64,000 nt of DNA from Thermoanaerobacterium sp. CMT5567-10 (GCF_030534315.2 NZ_CP130558.2:372001-436000), one strand, 5' to 3'; shown: positions 17,965 to 28,008, counted from the first letter of the stretch. Made by a program: numbers and translations. The notes: generated from the letters alone by a model not told the origin.

Positions 17965-18360
17965 TCATTTAACGGCATTTCTCCATTCCAAAAGTCCAAC
18001 ATCAAGTCCTTTAATCAACACCTCAGCAGTAGCTAAATTTGTAGCAAGGGGTATTGAATGAACATCGCATACCCTTAAAAGTGCCAATATATCAGGCTCA
18101 TGGGGCTGCGCTGTTAATGGATCTCTTAAGAATATGACTAAATCCATCTTATCTTCTGCAATCATAGCACCAATCTGTTGGTCACCACCCATAGGGCCTG
18201 GCAAAAACTTGTTAACTTTAATCCCTGTAGCTTCCTCAACCAATTGACCTGTAGCCCCTGTAGCGTATATATTGCACTTTTCTAAAATGTCTTTATACGC
18301 TATTGCAAAATCTATCATCAAAGATTTCTTCATATCATGTGCAATTAATGCAATATTCAT
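17965..18360 (-). CDS. mgsA: Methylglyoxal synthase
   Basis: 131 residues from the ATG at 18360, placed 8 nt behind GAGAGGA; the ATG at 18369 lies within that site. It converts dihydroxyacetone phosphate to methylglyoxal and phosphate, a bypass of lower glycolysis. Catalytic and substrate residues are visible in ALIAHDMKK (His/Asp/Lys), [16 protein letters not shown] (catalytic Asp) and [11 protein letters not shown]. The gene is the second in a short rodA-mgsA unit that continues towards the SpoIVFA-like gene. Confidence 0.96.
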   Translation of the reverse strand: MNIALIAHDMKKSLMIDFAIAYKDILEKCNIYATGATGQLVEEATGIKVNKFLPGPMGGDQQIGAMIAEDKMDLVIFLRDPLTAQPHEPDILALLRVCDVHSIPLATNLATAEVLIKGLDVGLLEWRNAVK

Positions 18361-18380
18361 ATTAACCATCCTCTCTAAAT

Positions 18381-19478
18381 TTAAAAATTAATCTTTTGCC
18401 TTCGCATACCTACATTTAATAACAACCCAAGTGCAATCATGTTAGCAACCATTGAACTGCCTCCATAACTCATAAAAGGTAACGGTATACCTGTAATAGG
18501 CATTATTCCAACAGTCATTCCAATGTTTTCGAATATATGGAATGTAAACATCGACATAATGCCAACGGCTATTAAACATCCATATTTATCCTTAGCCATA
18601 ACAGCTATCTTCCAGCATCTATACAGCATATACGCATAAAGAATTATTAATGCCGTTGCACCGATAAATCCCAATTCTTCACCAACAACAGAAAAAATAA
18701 AATCTGTCCATGCCTCAGGTAAATAATAAAGTTGTGTTTGGCTGCCGTTGTAAAGTCCTTTCCCCCAGAACATTCCAGAGCCAATTGCAATTTTAGACTG
18801 TATTACGTGGTAGCCAGAACCCATTGGGTCAAGGTTGGGATTTATAAATGATAAAAGCCTATTTCTTTGATATGGTTTCAATATCTTATATGCCACAGGA
18901 AGCATCGCCAGACCCATTGCAATTAATCCCGCAAAAATTTTTGGCCTTACACCTGATATAAAAAGCATGCCAATAAAGATTGCTAAAAAAACTAAAGCTG
19001 TTCCAAGGTCCGGCTGCAGCATTACAATTATAAATGGTATACCAACGTGAATCAATGGACCCACCAAATCTTTAAAACTCTTTATTTCACCCATTTCATT
19101 AAAAAGATTTGCAAGTGTTAATATGAGGGCAATTTTTGAAAATTCAGATGGCTGCACATCAATTGGTCCTATATGAATCCAGCTTTGAGCGCCATTGCTT
19201 ACCTTCCCTATGAAAAGAACAGAAATAAGAATTAAAATATTTAAAACGTAAATTATCTTTGAAAGCCTGGCAATCTGATTATAATCAAACAATATTATAA
19301 AAAACAGAAAAATCATTCCAACCAAAACTGCTATAAGTTGAACTATCACATTTTTGTATGATCCCGTTTCTACTGCATGTGATGCACTTGATATGACGAC
19401 AACGCTAAATGCACATATGAATAAAACCGTAATAAACAAACCAAAATCAAAATTCTTCCATAACTTTTTGTTAAACAT
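18381..19478 (-). CDS. rodA: SEDS-family peptidoglycan glycosyltransferase RodA
   Basis: 365 residues with about ten membrane spans. SEDS-family blocks are present: [20 protein letters not shown] with the invariant Gln-Pro-Ser-Glu, [11 protein letters not shown], and the C-terminal [18 protein letters not shown]. RodA polymerises glycan strands during cell elongation with a class B PBP, probably the PBP2 encoded 2 kb upstream. RodA is chosen over FtsW/SpoVE because the gene lies in the mre/min region and because of its length; these paralogues are hard to separate by sequence. A minE terminator lies upstream, with an extended -10 promoter between. Confidence 0.9.
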   Translation of the reverse strand: MFNKKLWKNFDFGLFITVLFICAFSVVVISSASHAVETGSYKNVIVQLIAVLVGMIFLFFIILFDYNQIARLSKIIYVLNILILISVLFIGKVSNGAQSWIHIGPIDVQPSEFSKIALILTLANLFNEMGEIKSFKDLVGPLIHVGIPFIIVMLQPDLGTALVFLAIFIGMLFISGVRPKIFAGLIAMGLAMLPVAYKILKPYQRNRLLSFINPNLDPMGSGYHVIQSKIAIGSGMFWGKGLYNGSQTQLYYLPEAWTDFIFSVVGEELGFIGATALIILYAYMLYRCWKIAVMAKDKYGCLIAVGIMSMFTFHIFENIGMTVGIMPITGIPLPFMSYGGSSMVANMIALGLLLNVGMRRQKINF

Positions 19479-19519
19479 TAATCTACTAGTTCCCCTCTAT
19501 CATTAAGATTTCATTTTGT

Positions 19520-19528
19520 ATTATATCA
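19520..19528 (-). promoter_or_regulatory. Extended -10 element upstream of rodA
   Basis: Minus-strand TGATATAAT (19528-19520) has the TGn extension before a perfect TATAAT. The -35 is poor. It lies between the minE terminator and rodA. Confidence 0.45.
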
Positions 19529-19589
19529 TAGAATACATGATTTCACTATATATAATTTAGGAACTTAATTCTTAAAAATATGTAAAATT

Positions 19590-19623
19590 TGAAAAGCTAA
19601 AATAACCGGCTTAAACCGGTTAT
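19590..19623 (-). terminator. Terminator of minCDE
   Basis: ATAACCGG (19602-19609) and CCGGTTAT (19616-19623) form a perfect 8-bp stem just after the minE stop, followed by a T-rich tail. Confidence 0.8.
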
Positions 19624-19895
19624 CTAACATTTCTCTTCATCTTTTTTATAGGTATATTTGCATGCAAAGCTGGTACAAGTGTATCATCTCTTTTTTTCTC
19701 TTTTGTAATTTCTACATTTAATCCATCTTCATCAATTTCAACGTAATTGGATATTACATTCATTATTTCTTCTTTCATAAGTTCCAAAAGCTTTGGAGAT
19801 ACGTCTGCTCTGTCATGAACAAGCAATAATTGAAGCCTCTCTTTTGCTACATTTTTACTATTGCTTCTCCCACCAAAAGATTTAAACAAGTCCAT
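19620..19895 (-). CDS. minE: Cell-division topological specificity factor MinE
   Basis: 91 residues. The N-terminal anti-MinCD region contains SKNVAKERLQLLLVHDR with the membrane and MinD-contact helix; the C-terminal region is the dimerisation domain (LNVEITKEKKRDDTLVPALHANIPIK). MinE stimulates MinD ATPase and drives pole-to-pole oscillation. Its presence, rather than DivIVA/MinJ-only regulation, is typical of clostridial-type rods. It is last in minC-minD-minE, 18 nt after minD. Confidence 0.94.
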   Translation of the reverse strand: MDLFKSFGGRSNSKNVAKERLQLLLVHDRADVSPKLLELMKEEIMNVISNYVEIDEDGLNVEITKEKKRDDTLVPALHANIPIKKMKRNVR

Positions 19896-19913
19896 TTATT
19901 ACACCTCCCGGCA

Positions 19914-20717
19914 CTACCGACTCGAAGAAATTTTAAACAAATTTTTCAACCTGTCTAAAATACCGTAATTAATATCAAGATTTATAAGCGGGACATCCTC
20001 GCCTATCAATCTCTGTGTCAAGTTTCTGTACGCTTGTCCAGCTAATGATTTATCATCTACAACAATCGGTTCACCTTTATTTGTAGATATGACTATATTT
20101 TCATCATCTGGAATAACACCAAGCAAATCTATAGCCAGTATATCCATTATATCGTCAATATTCATCATGTCTCCTCTTTTTACCATATCCATCTTTATCC
20201 TGTTTATGATAAGCATGTGATCCCGTACATCCGATGCTTCCAAAAGCCCTATTATTCTATCGGCATCTCTCACTGCAGATACTTCTGGCGTCGTAACCAC
20301 CAAAGCCTTATCAGCACCCGCTATGGCATTTTTAAAGCCTTGTTCGATGCCTGCAGGACAATCTATCAATATATAATCAAAATCCTGTCTTAATTCATCA
20401 GTAATTGCCCGCATCTGTTCTGGATTTACAGCTGTTTTATCTCTTGTTTGAGCAGCCGGTAAAAGGTAAAGTCCATCAAATCTCTTATCTTTTATTAATG
20501 CTTGCTTCAGACGGCACTGTCCTTCTACCACATCAACTAGGTCGTAAACTATTCTATTTTCCAACCCCATAACTACGTCAAGATTTCTCAAACCTATATC
20601 AGTATCTACCAATGCTGTTTTAAATCCTTTCATTGACAAATATGTACCTATATTAGCCGTAGTTGTGGTTTTTCCAACTCCACCTTTACCAGATGTTATA
20701 ACTATAACTTCACTCAT
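19914..20717 (-). CDS. minD: Septum-site determining ATPase MinD
   Basis: 267 residues. The deviant Walker A motif GKGGVGKTTTTANIG begins at residue 10, switch-region Asp residues are in VDTDIGLRNLDVVMG, and DYILIDCPAGIEQG is the Walker B-like block. The C-terminal end is an amphipathic membrane-targeting helix with basic and hydrophobic residues (ILDRLKNLFKISS). MinD binds ATP and membrane, recruits MinC to block FtsZ assembly, and is released by MinE. Confidence 0.97.
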   Translation of the reverse strand: MSEVIVITSGKGGVGKTTTTANIGTYLSMKGFKTALVDTDIGLRNLDVVMGLENRIVYDLVDVVEGQCRLKQALIKDKRFDGLYLLPAAQTRDKTAVNPEQMRAITDELRQDFDYILIDCPAGIEQGFKNAIAGADKALVVTTPEVSAVRDADRIIGLLEASDVRDHMLIINRIKMDMVKRGDMMNIDDIMDILAIDLLGVIPDDENIVISTNKGEPIVVDDKSLAGQAYRNLTQRLIGEDVPLINLDINYGILDRLKNLFKISSSR

Positions 20718-20761
20718 ACATTTTCACTCCATTCTTATATTTCTTCTAATTGTTTATTTTA

Positions 20762-21406
20762 CTATATTTTTCCATATAAGTAAAGTGGTTTAACTATTAT
20801 TTTGTTTTTTTTGACTAAAGCAATTTCGGGATATACAGCCTCAATATCATTATCGGGTGAACGTGAAATTATGTTAGAAATTCGAAGCTGCATGGCATTA
20901 ATCTTAGATGCCGCAATTATAGAATCGATATTCCCAGATATACCTGCATGAGCAATTCCCCTTAAAGTACCCATTATAACAATATTTCCAGATGCTTGTA
21001 CAATACCGCCAGGATTTACGTCACCCAGAACAACAAGATTTCCATAGTATTTTACAACTTGACCTGATCTTACAGTTCCATTGTAAAATTTGGTCATTCC
21101 CTCATCAAGTCCATCAAAAATTGCATTTTCACCTGTCACATTTTTTAGGTACCTATCCTGAATCTTTTTAAATCTAACATTTACTCCATAATTTTTCAAA
21201 ATAAGCTCTTTCAACTGATCCAAACTTTTCTCATCTACATTTAAATTGCGAACTTTTACTGTAAGTTGTGCACCTTTAAAAAATGTTAGTGAACGTTCAA
21301 TTCTATTAATTATTTTTTCTCTTAAAACATTTATATCAGAAACATCACTAGCGATAATTACCAATCCATCTTTTGAACCATGGATTTTTACATAATCATT
21401 TAACAT
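20762..21406 (-). CDS. minC: Septum-site determining protein MinC
   Basis: 214 residues from the ATG at 21406, immediately behind the strong GGGAGGG; an upstream extension to 21448 lacks a ribosome-binding site. The N-terminal domain (about 1-90) is followed by the right-handed beta-helix C-terminal domain: GTVRSGQVVKYYGNLVVLGDVNPGG, then VQASGNIVIMGTLRGIAHAG. The protein prevents FtsZ polymerisation near poles. It is first in minCDE and preceded by the PBP2 terminator, so the operon should have its own promoter in the 70-nt gap. Confidence 0.94.
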   Translation of the reverse strand: MLNDYVKIHGSKDGLVIIASDVSDINVLREKIINRIERSLTFFKGAQLTVKVRNLNVDEKSLDQLKELILKNYGVNVRFKKIQDRYLKNVTGENAIFDGLDEGMTKFYNGTVRSGQVVKYYGNLVVLGDVNPGGIVQASGNIVIMGTLRGIAHAGISGNIDSIIAASKINAMQLRISNIISRSPDNDIEAVYPEIALVKKNKIIVKPLYLYGKI

Positions 21407-21466
21407 TTTTTGCCCTCCCAATATAGTCTTACTTATAATATTCTCCATAACTTAGATTTTTCCTTC

Positions 21467-21498
21467 TAAAAAAAACAAAAGAGGACAAAAAATCCTCT
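21467..21498 (-). terminator. Terminator of the mre/PBP2 operon
   Basis: AGAGGA (21480-21485) pairs with TCCTCT (21493-21498), followed on the minus strand by a long T-run (21479-21467). Confidence 0.75.
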
Positions 21499-21529
21499 CA
21501 CACAACAATGATACAAATCTAAATAATAA

Positions 21530-23863
21530 TTAATGATTATTAGTAGTATTGCTTTGTTGACTATTTGTCTGCGTCTTATTGTTTGAATTGGCAAATCCAA
21601 AATAAGCATCCATTATATCTCTTGCAACATATGCAGTATATGCACCAGAGCCACCTTGATATATCAGTGCTGTAACCAAAATCTGTGGCTTATCATATGG
21701 CGCAAATCCAACAAACCAAGCATAATTCTGCATGACTTTCGTACCATGAGACCCTACTTCAGCAGTGCCTGTCTTACCACCAACAGGTATTGGAAACCCC
21801 TGAAATGCCGCACTGGCAGTACCTCCTTCTTCAGTTACTCCTTTCATTCCCAGCTTTATAGCGTCTAAGTATTTCTGCGGTATGCTGATCTTATCTAATA
21901 CTTCTGGCTTTTCTTCCTTAACAATTTTACCATCTGGAGAAACTATCTTATCCACCAAATGCAATCTATATCTTGTTCCACCATTTAAAAGCGTCGATAA
22001 ATAACTTGCAATTTCTACAGGCGTAAATTGATTGCTGCCTTGTCCTATAGATGCATTTGTCGTATCTACTAAAGTCCACTTAGTTGCATCCATCAACTGC
22101 CATATAGTCATCTGCAGTTTTGAATCGGTTATGCCCATTTTTTTTAGCTCTAAAAACGTAGAATAGTCGCTAAAATTACCTTTGTCAATTAAACTTACTA
22201 TTTTGTCGTACTGTTCTTGAGTTATTTTACCTTCTGGATTTGATTCAGACTTAACCATTGATTTCAATATTGATAAATTATAATCCCTTTTAAACTTCTT
22301 GTTGGATATTGTTCCTATCGTCTCATATAATTCTATTCCCGTTTTTTGGTCAAGGCCTAACATATGTGCGTATTCATATATTTTGTCAATCCCCATTCTT
22401 CTTCCCATCTCGTAGAAATAGGTATCCGTTGAGTATTTTATGGCCTCAGATACATTTACAGCACCTTGCGTCCTTCCATATTCCCCATACAGCCAGTTTT
22501 CCTGACCTGTTAGAGGATATATACCTGGATCAACGTATTTTTCATTTACTGTCGTGACACCAGATTCCAAAGCAGCCAATGCAGTTACCATCTTAAATGT
22601 TGAACCTGGAGGCGCTGCACCTTGTGTGGCATAGTTAAAGATAGGACTTGGGTCGATAGTAGCATTTCGCGGTTTAAACAATTCATTTACTACGCTGCTT
22701 GGTGGATTGCCTGATGCAAAAATATTGGGATCATAACCGGGTACGCTGGCAAGTGCTAAAATCTCACCGGTATTTATGTCTGTAACGACGACAGCTCCTA
22801 TATTTGCCGGTAAATACTCACCATGAGGACCCTTTTTTGTTTTTCTTATATTTTCCATAGTCTTCTCTAGTGATTCTTCTGCTACTTGCTGTAGTTTTTT
22901 ATCTATAGTCAAATACACAGTATCTCCTGGCTTCGGGCTAACCTCATCCAGTTTTTTTATTAATCTACCATAGTTATCTACTTCCACTTGCTGCTTTCCA
23001 TCTGTGCCTCTTAAATATTTTTCTAGATAACTTTCCAAACCGTAATGCCCAACTAAATCTGTTATTTGATAGCCTTCCTTACTGTACTTTTTCCACTCTT
23101 CCGCTGTCATACGTCCAATATATCCTAATGTCTGGGAAAGTAATGTCTTAAAAGGATAAAGTCTTATAGGTTTAACATCTATAATTACACCTGGCAAATC
23201 TAGATGATTTTCTTCTATTTCTGCAACTGTCTGCTGATTCGCATCTGTCACTATTTCTACAGGCTTGTACTGGGTATATCCTTGTTCCAGCATCAACTGT
23301 TGTATCGCCATTATACCTCTTATATCTTGTGGAGGTAGTTCTTTTGTTATCTTAAATTTGTTTATCAATATTTCCCACGTTTCATATGCTGTAGCATTTT
23401 TAGGTATATTGTTGTTCTTCTTCCATTGTGCTTCACGCTGTTTTAAAACTGTTTGAGATACATTGCTTTCATCTGGATTTTGAAAATTGAAATAGGGCAT
23501 GTTTTTGTTGTCTAGAAATATAGGCAAATCATCTTTATACTTAATTCCGTTTTTATTAAGGATATTTAATAATCTTAAAATCACATCATTTAAATTGACA
23601 TTTTTGGCATCGCTGCGCAGTAGCTCGATAGAATAGCTAGGCCTGTTTGTTGCAAGTTTAATACCGTTTCTATCGACTATATCGCCTCTTGGAGCTGTAA
23701 TCGTGATAGATCTTATAGCATTGCCTAAAGACTGCTGTTTATAATAATCACCTTTTATAAGCTGCAAATACACCAGCCTACCTACAAGAGTAACAAGCAT
23801 TATGGCTATTACCCATCCAAATATATTGAATCTCTTCTTTAAACTTTCACTCAATTTGACCAC
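21530..23863 (-). CDS. mrdA: Penicillin-binding protein 2 (class B transpeptidase of the elongasome)
   Basis: 777 residues. An N-terminal membrane anchor (about 14-34) is followed by a PBP dimerisation/pedestal domain starting TAPRGDIVDRNG, and a transpeptidase domain with SxxK as PGSTFKM (about residue 420), SxN as YSTDTY-type block near 480, and KTG as VGGKTGTAEV near 715. The C-terminus is a low-complexity Asn/Gln/Thr tail. It cross-links glycan strands made by RodA. It lies 2 nt after mreD. The length is larger than E. coli PBP2 because of a middle insertion (about 555-620), as seen in clostridial homologues. Confidence 0.94.
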   Translation of the reverse strand: MVKLSESLKKRFNIFGWVIAIMLVTLVGRLVYLQLIKGDYYKQQSLGNAIRSITITAPRGDIVDRNGIKLATNRPSYSIELLRSDAKNVNLNDVILRLLNILNKNGIKYKDDLPIFLDNKNMPYFNFQNPDESNVSQTVLKQREAQWKKNNNIPKNATAYETWEILINKFKITKELPPQDIRGIMAIQQLMLEQGYTQYKPVEIVTDANQQTVAEIEENHLDLPGVIIDVKPIRLYPFKTLLSQTLGYIGRMTAEEWKKYSKEGYQITDLVGHYGLESYLEKYLRGTDGKQQVEVDNYGRLIKKLDEVSPKPGDTVYLTIDKKLQQVAEESLEKTMENIRKTKKGPHGEYLPANIGAVVVTDINTGEILALASVPGYDPNIFASGNPPSSVVNELFKPRNATIDPSPIFNYATQGAAPPGSTFKMVTALAALESGVTTVNEKYVDPGIYPLTGQENWLYGEYGRTQGAVNVSEAIKYSTDTYFYEMGRRMGIDKIYEYAHMLGLDQKTGIELYETIGTISNKKFKRDYNLSILKSMVKSESNPEGKITQEQYDKIVSLIDKGNFSDYSTFLELKKMGITDSKLQMTIWQLMDATKWTLVDTTNASIGQGSNQFTPVEIASYLSTLLNGGTRYRLHLVDKIVSPDGKIVKEEKPEVLDKISIPQKYLDAIKLGMKGVTEEGGTASAAFQGFPIPVGGKTGTAEVGSHGTKVMQNYAWFVGFAPYDKPQILVTALIYQGGSGAYTAYVARDIMDAYFGFANSNNKTQTNSQQSNTTNNH

Positions 23864-23865
23864 CT

Positions 23866-24369
23866 TTAGATCTTAAAAAAAAATTTTTTTGTATTTATAT
23901 AGCTATTAAACATCACAATATACCTATAAGCAAAAATAGTTATAAAAGAATTGTAGACAGATTGAACAATAATAACATTAAATAAATAAGATGGATTGAT
24001 GTCATATTTCATAAGGAGCATAGAAAATATCATTATTAGATTGTAAAGAATTGTTCCTAAAAATACAAAGACAAATGCTACAAATGTACTTTCTTTAAAT
24101 ACATTTTTGCTCAACAATCCTGTTAAATAAGCCACAGAAAGAAGGGAAATAGTTACAAAACCAATGGCGTTATTAAAAAGCACATCTACAAGAATTCCTC
24201 CAAACAAGCTCAATATAATACTTTCTCTTGTCCCATTTAATAGAGAAAAGGCGATAACCAAAATTAATAAGGCGTCAGGTTTAACGCCTAAAATTGCAAT
24301 ATATCTAAATAATGTAGCTTGAAGGATTATAACAAATATAATTAACAGGTATTTATATATGCTCCTCAT
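23866..24369 (-). CDS. mreD: Rod-shape-determining membrane protein MreD
   Basis: 167 residues from the ATG at 24369, 5 nt behind GGAGGTTA. It has five to six predicted membrane spans, with blocks such as LQATLFRYIAILGVKPDALLILVIAFSLLNG and the LSLFGGILVDVLF stretch typical of MreD. It links MreC and the elongasome in the membrane. Sequence conservation in the family is low; gene order mreB-mreC-mreD-PBP2 makes the assignment firm. Confidence 0.92.
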   Translation of the reverse strand: MRSIYKYLLIIFVIILQATLFRYIAILGVKPDALLILVIAFSLLNGTRESIILSLFGGILVDVLFNNAIGFVTISLLSVAYLTGLLSKNVFKESTFVAFVFVFLGTILYNLIMIFSMLLMKYDINPSYLFNVIIVQSVYNSFITIFAYRYIVMFNSYINTKKFFFKI

Positions 24370-24423
24370 TTTAACCTCCATCGTTTCTGTGTCAATCATC
24401 ATAAAGTACATAGACTAATATAA

Positions 24424-25254
24424 TTAATCTCCCGTAGTTTTCATGTTTGTCACGACTTGTACAAATTCAAGCCTTTCAAAGTCTGCTTCAGGTTTTATGA
24501 TTGCTTGTTTTAAAAGTGAGCCCTCATCTTTTTCTACTTTCTCTACTTTACCAATAATTAGCCCTCTTGGGAACATACTCATATCTGATGTTGTAATTAT
24601 GTCACCTTTACTTATCTTGGAATCGATTGGAATATATATCATAGTTAGATTTCCATTGGAATCTCCTCGAATAATGCCATTGTCTCTTGTTCTAACATCA
24701 ATAGCACTTACAGAGCTATCTACGTCAATAATTGACAGGACTTTTGACCAATTTTTCCCAACGTCTGTTACTATTCCAACCATATTTCCTTTTTCATCTA
24801 AAACAGCCATCTTTGGCTTTATCCCATCATCTGATCCAACATCTATATTAAATGTATTAAACCAATTACCAGGATTTTTGCTTACAATATTAGCAGGTTG
24901 AGTAGTTATATTTTTATTATTATCTTTAAAGTTTAAAATATCTCTTAGTCTGTTATTTTCATTAATGTATTCCTGCAGCATTATGTCGTTTTTATTTAAT
25001 TTAATAATCTCTTTTTCCAACGCTGCATTTTTAGCTCTCAATGTCCCAATCTCTCTTATGGAAGAAAAAAAGTTAGATACATTATTTCCTATTGAATAAA
25101 AAACTTTTTCTACAGGCGATAAAATACTGCCTATAGCTGATTCAATAGGTGTTATATTGCGTCCCCCACCATAAGTATACGCCATGGCGGATATAAGTGC
25201 CACGGCTATTAAAATCACAAATATAAATTGCTTATTTTTGAGAAATCGTGGCAC
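24424..25254 (-). CDS. mreC: Rod-shape-determining protein MreC
   Basis: 276 residues: an N-terminal membrane span (about 9-26), a coiled coil (about 60-100, IREIGTLRAKNAALEKEI), then two six-stranded beta barrels with the family blocks VSKNPGNWFNTFNIDVGSDDGI, MAVLDEKGNMVGIVTDVG and TTSDMSMFPRGLIIGKVEKVE. It is an extracytoplasmic scaffold that activates PBP2. The start is GTG at 25254 with GAGGAGGGGG. It is 14 nt after mreB. Confidence 0.95.
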   Translation of the reverse strand: MPRFLKNKQFIFVILIAVALISAMAYTYGGGRNITPIESAIGSILSPVEKVFYSIGNNVSNFFSSIREIGTLRAKNAALEKEIIKLNKNDIMLQEYINENNRLRDILNFKDNNKNITTQPANIVSKNPGNWFNTFNIDVGSDDGIKPKMAVLDEKGNMVGIVTDVGKNWSKVLSIIDVDSSVSAIDVRTRDNGIIRGDSNGNLTMIYIPIDSKISKGDIITTSDMSMFPRGLIIGKVEKVEKDEGSLLKQAIIKPEADFERLEFVQVVTNMKTTGD

Positions 25255-25267
25255 TTTCCCCCTCCTC

Positions 25268-26290
25268 TCAATTTAACTTATTCGTTGGGGCCAGCACCCT
25301 TTTAAACAAAGAACTTTCCTCTAAAATTTTACCTGTACCTAACGCAACACAATCTAAAGGTTGATCTGCTATCTGTATAGGCATACCTGTTTCTTGCCTT
25401 ATAAGCCTATCAATACCACTTAATAGTGCGCCACCACCAGTAAGCATTATTCCCCTGTCCATTATATCTGCTGCCAACTCCGGCGGTGTTTTTTCAAGTG
25501 TCAACTTAATAGCATCCAATATACTTGATACTGGGTCTTTCAAAGCTTCCAGTATCTCGGTGGAAGTGATTTTTAATGTCTTAGGAAGTCCAGATACTAA
25601 ATCTCTTCCTCTTATATCCATAGTTTCCTCTTTAGCCTTCGGAAAAGCCGATCCAATTTGAATCTTTACTTCCTCAGCAGTCCTTTCTCCTATCATCAGA
25701 TTGTATTCCCTCTTTATATAATTTATAATAGCTTCATCCATTTCATCTCCGCCGACTCTCAATGATTTGCTTGTTACAATACCACCAAGAGAAATAATTG
25801 CTACGTCTGTTGTACCTCCACCTATATCAACTACCATGCTTCCAGTCGGCTCTTCCACAGGCAAACCAGCACCTATAGCTGCTGCCATTGGTTCTTCCAC
25901 AGTATGCGCTTCTTTTGCTCCTGCTTGAAGTGAGGCTTCAATAACTGCTCTTTTTTCAACTTCTGTGACTCCTGACGGAATTCCTACTATTACCCTGGGT
26001 CTAAATAATCCCTTTCGCGGATTCACTTTTCCTATAAAATGATCCAGCATCATCTTTGTTATATCAAAATCAGCTATAACTCCGTCTCTCATAGGTCTTA
26101 TAGCAACTATATTCCCTGGTGTTCTTCCCACCATCTTTTTAGCTTCTTCGCCTACAGCCAATACAGTATGTGTATCGTTTTTTATTGCTACAACAGAAGG
26201 TTCCCTTAAAACTATTCCCTTTCCTTGAACATAAACAAGTGTTGTTGCAGTTCCAAGATCAATACCTATATCCCTAGAAAATCCTTTCAT
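25268..26290 (-). CDS. mreB: Actin-like rod-shape protein MreB
   Basis: 340 residues from the ATG at 26290, with GGAAGGAGT upstream; a longer start at 26326 would overlap radC. Actin-fold nucleotide-binding blocks are visible: phosphate 1 [15 protein letters not shown], phosphate 2 [16 protein letters not shown], adenosine [13 protein letters not shown]. It assembles membrane-associated filaments that guide lateral wall synthesis. It is 19 nt after radC and heads the mreBCD-PBP2 series. Confidence 0.97.
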   Translation of the reverse strand: MKGFSRDIGIDLGTATTLVYVQGKGIVLREPSVVAIKNDTHTVLAVGEEAKKMVGRTPGNIVAIRPMRDGVIADFDITKMMLDHFIGKVNPRKGLFRPRVIVGIPSGVTEVEKRAVIEASLQAGAKEAHTVEEPMAAAIGAGLPVEEPTGSMVVDIGGGTTDVAIISLGGIVTSKSLRVGGDEMDEAIINYIKREYNLMIGERTAEEVKIQIGSAFPKAKEETMDIRGRDLVSGLPKTLKITSTEILEALKDPVSSILDAIKLTLEKTPPELAADIMDRGIMLTGGGALLSGIDRLIRQETGMPIQIADQPLDCVALGTGKILEESSLFKRVLAPTNKLN

Positions 26291-26309
26291 CCTATTTATA
26301 ACTCCTTCC

Positions 26310-27014
26310 TTACTTATCAAAATCATAATAACCTCTTTCTTTCAAACTTATACCTATTCCATCACCAATAATAATATGATCCAAAACTTTGATTCCTAAC
26401 AAATTGCCACTTTTAAAAATCCTATCTGACACTTCAATATCTTCTCTGCTGGGGGTTGGATCACCACTTGGATGATTATGAACCATGATTATAGAAGATG
26501 CGGACCTTTCGATAGCAGCTTTAAATACTTCTCTTGGATGCACTATAGAAGTATTTAAACTTCCTATTGAAACAGTGTCAACCGCAATCACCTTGTTTTT
26601 TACATTCAGCATAACCACTTTAAAATATTCTTTATTTAGATATCGCATTTCATCCATCAGTAAACTTATGACATCATCAGGCTTTTTTATAATGTAACCA
26701 TCACTGTACCCCGCAAGAGCCAATCTTCTACCAAGCTCAATAGCTGCCTTTATTTTTGCAGCCTTCGCCAATCCAATTCCTTTGATTTCTGAAAGCCTTT
26801 CTACCCCAGTATCAAGAAGATATTTAAGACCATTACCTTCACTAAGCAATCTTTGTGAAAGCATTATTGCACTCTCATCTCTATTTCCTGTCCCTATAAT
26901 TATAGCCATTAGTTCAGCATTTGACAATACCGATGGACCATATTTAATTAATCTTTCTCTTGGTCTATCATCTTCAGGTAAATCCTTTATTGTAATACGT
27001 GATTCCTCTCCCAC
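26310..27014 (-). CDS. radC: JAB/MPN-domain protein RadC
   Basis: 234 residues. The N-terminal helix-hairpin-helix-like part (about 1-100, with [22 protein letters not shown]) is followed by a JAB1/MPN metalloprotease-like domain with [20 protein letters not shown], holding the zinc ligands His-x-His and Asp. Named RadC/YsnA-type; the DNA-repair role suggested by the name is not supported in general, and the function is open. The start is GTG at 27014. It sits between maf and mreB, as in many Firmicutes. Confidence 0.94.
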   Translation of the reverse strand: MGEESRITIKDLPEDDRPRERLIKYGPSVLSNAELMAIIIGTGNRDESAIMLSQRLLSEGNGLKYLLDTGVERLSEIKGIGLAKAAKIKAAIELGRRLALAGYSDGYIIKKPDDVISLLMDEMRYLNKEYFKVVMLNVKNKVIAVDTVSIGSLNTSIVHPREVFKAAIERSASSIIMVHNHPSGDPTPSREDIEVSDRIFKSGNLLGIKVLDHIIIGDGIGISLKERGYYDFDK

Positions 27015-27025
27015 ACTTATCCCCC

Positions 27026-27601
27026 TTATAGCAGGTTTATATTAAATTCATTTAAAAATATATCGTACAATTTCGATATAGGCAGTCCAACAACATTGAA
27101 ATAATCACCATTTATTCTCTCTACAATCAATGCCCCATAGCCTTGAATAGCATATGAACCTGCTTTATCTAAACATTCACCTTTTTCTATATAATTTAAG
27201 ATCATGTCATTGCTGAGATTCTTAATATAAACATCGGTCGATTCATAATCATTAATAAATTTGCGATTTTTTAGTGAAACCACTGAAACTCCAGTATATA
27301 CCTTATGCCATCTTCCAGATAGCTTCCTAAGCATGGAAAATGCTTCACCCTTGTCCTTAGGTTTGCCTAGTATTTCACCATCTATGACAACAACTGTATC
27401 TGCTCCTATAACGATTGAATCATCATCCAATTTCTCAGCAACGCATAATGCTTTTTTTCTTGACAAATCCATAACAATATTTTCTGGTTCTTTCTCTTTT
27501 GTTTCTTCTGCTATATTGCTAGGTATCACATCAAAGTCAAGACCAATGTTTGAAAGTATCTCCCGTCGCCTAGGAGAATTTGATGCAAGAACAATCTTCA
27601 T
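27026..27601 (-). CDS. maf: Maf-family nucleotide pyrophosphatase
   Basis: 191 residues from the ATG at 27601. Family blocks: LASNSPRRREILSNIG, ARKKAL-type segment (LSRKKALCVAEK), IGADTVVVIDGEILGKP and KAGSYAIQGYGALIVERINGDYFNVVGLP. Maf proteins hydrolyse nucleoside triphosphates, often dTTP/UTP or modified nucleotides, and can inhibit septation. The gene is 11 nt upstream of radC and in line with mreB, the conserved order. Confidence 0.95.
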   Translation of the reverse strand: MKIVLASNSPRRREILSNIGLDFDVIPSNIAEETKEKEPENIVMDLSRKKALCVAEKLDDDSIVIGADTVVVIDGEILGKPKDKGEAFSMLRKLSGRWHKVYTGVSVVSLKNRKFINDYESTDVYIKNLSNDMILNYIEKGECLDKAGSYAIQGYGALIVERINGDYFNVVGLPISKLYDIFLNEFNINLL

Positions 27602-27632
27602 ATACAATTACTTTCCTTTCGCATAATGTCAA

Positions 27633-27884
27633 TTATTTTACTTTGTAATATGAAAATATAGCAATTATAAGACCTAATGCTGTACCTAGATTAAACTTAA
27701 ATGCCAACATAAACGATATTTTGATAAAATTAAGGTCGATATTTATTGGACTACTCATTCCTATTGTTTGTTGGTATGAAAAAACTTGGACATACTTAGC
27801 AAGGAAGTCTCCAACAAATCCGCCTAAAAGAAGACCTACAATCAGCAAAAAAAACAACGTCCCCAATCCCTTGCTTCTCTTCAT
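27633..27884 (-). CDS. DUF4321 family small membrane protein
   Basis: 83 residues with two membrane spans (about 8-28 and 55-78) and a conserved-looking GLLLGGFVGDFLAKY stretch after the first. This resembles the DUF4321 proteins encoded next to maf in clostridia. The ATG at 27884 follows GGAGTGGGAG. It is first in the maf-radC-mreB unit, behind a candidate promoter at 27945-27972. Its function is unknown. Confidence 0.75.
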   Translation of the reverse strand: MKRSKGLGTLFFLLIVGLLLGGFVGDFLAKYVQVFSYQQTIGMSSPINIDLNFIKISFMLAFKFNLGTALGLIIAIFSYYKVK

Positions 27885-27944
27885 TCTCCCACTCCTTTTA
27901 TTTATTTTCTATGATTTCACGTCGTTTTAAAACTTTTCCTTTTA

Positions 27945-27972
27945 ATTATATCATAAATATAATGTATTTCGA
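27945..27972 (-). promoter_or_regulatory. Candidate promoter for DUF4321-maf-radC-mre operon
   Basis: Minus-strand TCGAAA (27972-27967), a 16-nt spacer and TATAAT (27950-27945). The -35 lies within TGTCGAAA, which matches the Spo0A box TGNCGAA. Confidence 0.5.
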
Positions 27973-28008
27973 CACAATCTAATCTTTTTTTAATATGTTA
28001 TTTATGGT

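Noticed and set aside
24443-24901. 152-codon plus-strand open frame inside mreC
   Set aside because: Antisense to mreC with no start signals; a shadow frame.
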